Source of the DNA: Streptomyces niger
GTDB taxonomy: Bacteria; Actinomycetota; Actinomycetes; Streptomycetales; Streptomycetaceae
Direction: 5' to 3'
Assembly (NCBI RefSeq): GCF_000718305.1
Contig: NZ_JOFQ01000002.1
Span: 558,001 to 622,000 of the forward strand
Length of the DNA: 64,000 nucleotides
Shown here: one piece after another, positions 63,925 to 64,000 of the stretch
Numbering within the stretch: position 1 is the stretch's first letter
How the letters are laid out: every line of letters starts with the position of its first letter
Position numbers and translations under genes: made by a program
Notes under the pieces: model-generated
Told to the model about the DNA's origin: nothing
Databases searched by the model: none
The model's input: only the letters and a program-made list of their open reading frames with translations

Positions 63925-64000
63925 TAATCGAAGTACTTAGTCGCGCCACCGGAATATAAGCCCGGTGTCTCCCTCGGCATGTGTTTGTCGCGGACGCGAA
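63925..64000 (+). promoter_or_regulatory. Cluster promoter element E7, cut by the window end
   Basis: Plus strand: TAATCGAAGTACTTA (63925-63939), GCATGTGTTTGTCGCGGACG reaching 63996, then the window ends. By analogy with E1, E2 and E5 a plus-strand start codon is expected about 85-90 bp beyond, outside the window. Confidence 0.6.

Noticed and set aside
1..64000. CRISPR arrays, rRNA and tRNA genes
   Set aside because: No regularly spaced direct repeats or cloverleaf-like segments noticed by eye; tRNA absence is not certain without a covariance search.

Overview
The window looks like a chromosomal segment of a Streptomyces or close actinomycete. It is very GC-rich, has many GTG starts and ATGA/GTGA gene overlaps, and carries an AfsR-type regulator and dense secondary-metabolite genes. 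Roughly the first 10 kb are a defence or genome-plasticity region; the remaining ~52 kb read as one biosynthetic gene cluster that probably runs past the right edge.

Positions 1-11 kb: a minus-strand operon encodes a C5-cytosine methyltransferase, a Z1-domain ATPase, a PD-(D/E)XK (DUF4420-like) nuclease and the start of a MORC/Hsp90-like ATPase cut off by the window edge. A vsr remnant lies divergently beside it. An AddAB/UvrD-type helicase-nuclease gene is interrupted by one in-frame amber codon. A decayed IS5-family transposase and a DUF1062 gene follow.

Positions 12-18 kb: a shortened ATP-grasp protein, a large SARP/NB-ARC/TPR regulator, a 53-residue secreted peptide and a NarL-type response regulator.

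Positions 18-64 kb: the core logic is amino-group-carrier-protein biosynthesis. LysW-like carrier, LysX-like ligase, LysZ-like kinase, LysK-like hydrolase and an ornithine/LysJ-type aminotransferase occur with a split transketolase, a DegT/sugar-type aminotransferase, a sulfotransferase and two adjacent proteins that match in position and size the aziridine-forming pair of the vazabitide/azinomycin pathways. This combination is known for making 2,6-diamino-5,7-dihydroxyheptanoate and closing it to the azabicyclo[3.1.0]hexane (aziridine) unit. Around it lie a C-A-T-TE synthetase whose C domain lacks the HHxxxDG motif, a Cy-A(Cys)-MT-PCP thiazoline-type synthetase, a discrete amino acid:carrier-protein ligase with its carrier and an AurF-like diiron oxygenase, a glutamate mutase, a membrane desaturase with its ferredoxin and reductase, three further ATP-grasp ligases, a 2-oxoglutarate-dependent amino-acid hydroxylase and several exporters.

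The strongest new observation is a composite ~95-bp upstream element that I can align eight times (26.2, 42.6, 52.7, 52.9, 56.1, 56.3, 62.3 and 63.95 kb). It has a TAAGCG-N3-CGCTTA-like inverted repeat, then TTTGTCGCGGACG, then exactly 19 nt and CGTAC/CGTAG. Several copies sit 87-90 bp before the start codons of divergent operons. It ties the carrier-protein operons, the thiazoline/N-oxygenase operon and the mutase/desaturase operon into one regulon, so the 18-64 kb genes are likely one cluster for a hybrid aziridine-containing peptide I cannot match to a described compound.
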